This document shows positions 5,166 to 5,167 of a DNA stretch of 5,167 nt, piece after piece. Both the position numbers and the translations under genes were made by a program. Numbering within the stretch: position 1 is the stretch's first letter; each line of letters starts with the position of its first letter. This stretch comes from Anaerolinea sp. (GTDB lineage Bacteria > Chloroflexota > Anaerolineae > Anaerolineales > Anaerolineaceae). Location: contig PNNU01000273.1 of NCBI GenBank assembly GCA_013824385.1, positions 1 to 5,167 on the forward strand, given 5' to 3'. The notes beneath the pieces are model-generated. The model made no database searches. It saw only the letters and a list, made by a program, of their open reading frames with translations, and had not been told where the DNA came from.

Positions 5166-5167
5166 GA

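Noticed and set aside
1..5167. CRISPR array, insertion sequence, phage or toxin-antitoxin content
   Set aside because: No spaced direct repeats, transposase or integrase motifs, terminal repeats or small paired toxin-antitoxin genes are visible in either strand.

Overview
The window reads as an ordinary stretch of a bacterial chromosome of moderate GC content, with six protein-coding genes and short intergenic gaps. The gene content fits a Chloroflexota (Anaerolineae-like) genome: a BioF2/CelD-type acetyltransferase, a free-standing roadblock/LC7 protein, a soluble polyprenol-phosphate mannose synthase, and a YfcC-type carrier. This placement rests on family resemblance alone and is tentative. 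Translation signals are conventional Shine-Dalgarno sites, and one gene appears to use a TTG start.

Left part (1-1155, minus strand): a YgjP-like zinc metallopeptidase gene is followed after 40 bases by an acetyltransferase gene that runs off the left edge. The 1156-1458 gap separates this pair from a divergent membrane carrier gene. It is AT-rich and unusually structured. It holds a 22-bp near-perfect inverted repeat (1245-1295), a 46-bp imperfect dyad with a strong core (1314-1359), and a good sigma-70-type promoter (1397-1425) for the carrier.

Middle (1459-2901, plus strand): a full-length DcuC/YfcC-family carrier. Its gene converges on the next block, and the 116-base gap between them (2902-3017) contains two hairpins that probably end transcription from the two sides.

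Right part (3018-5165, minus strand): read in the direction of transcription, these are an EamA/DMT-family exporter, a roadblock/LC7 protein and a polyprenol monophosphomannose synthase. A consensus-like promoter whose -35 box contains the exporter's stop codon suggests that the roadblock and mannosyltransferase genes form their own two-gene transcription unit.

I found no CRISPR array, tRNA, rRNA, transposase, phage gene or recognisable defence system, and nothing that amounts to a new multi-gene system. The best leads are regulatory: the structured divergent control region at 1245-1425, and the roadblock-mannosyltransferase pairing with its embedded promoter.
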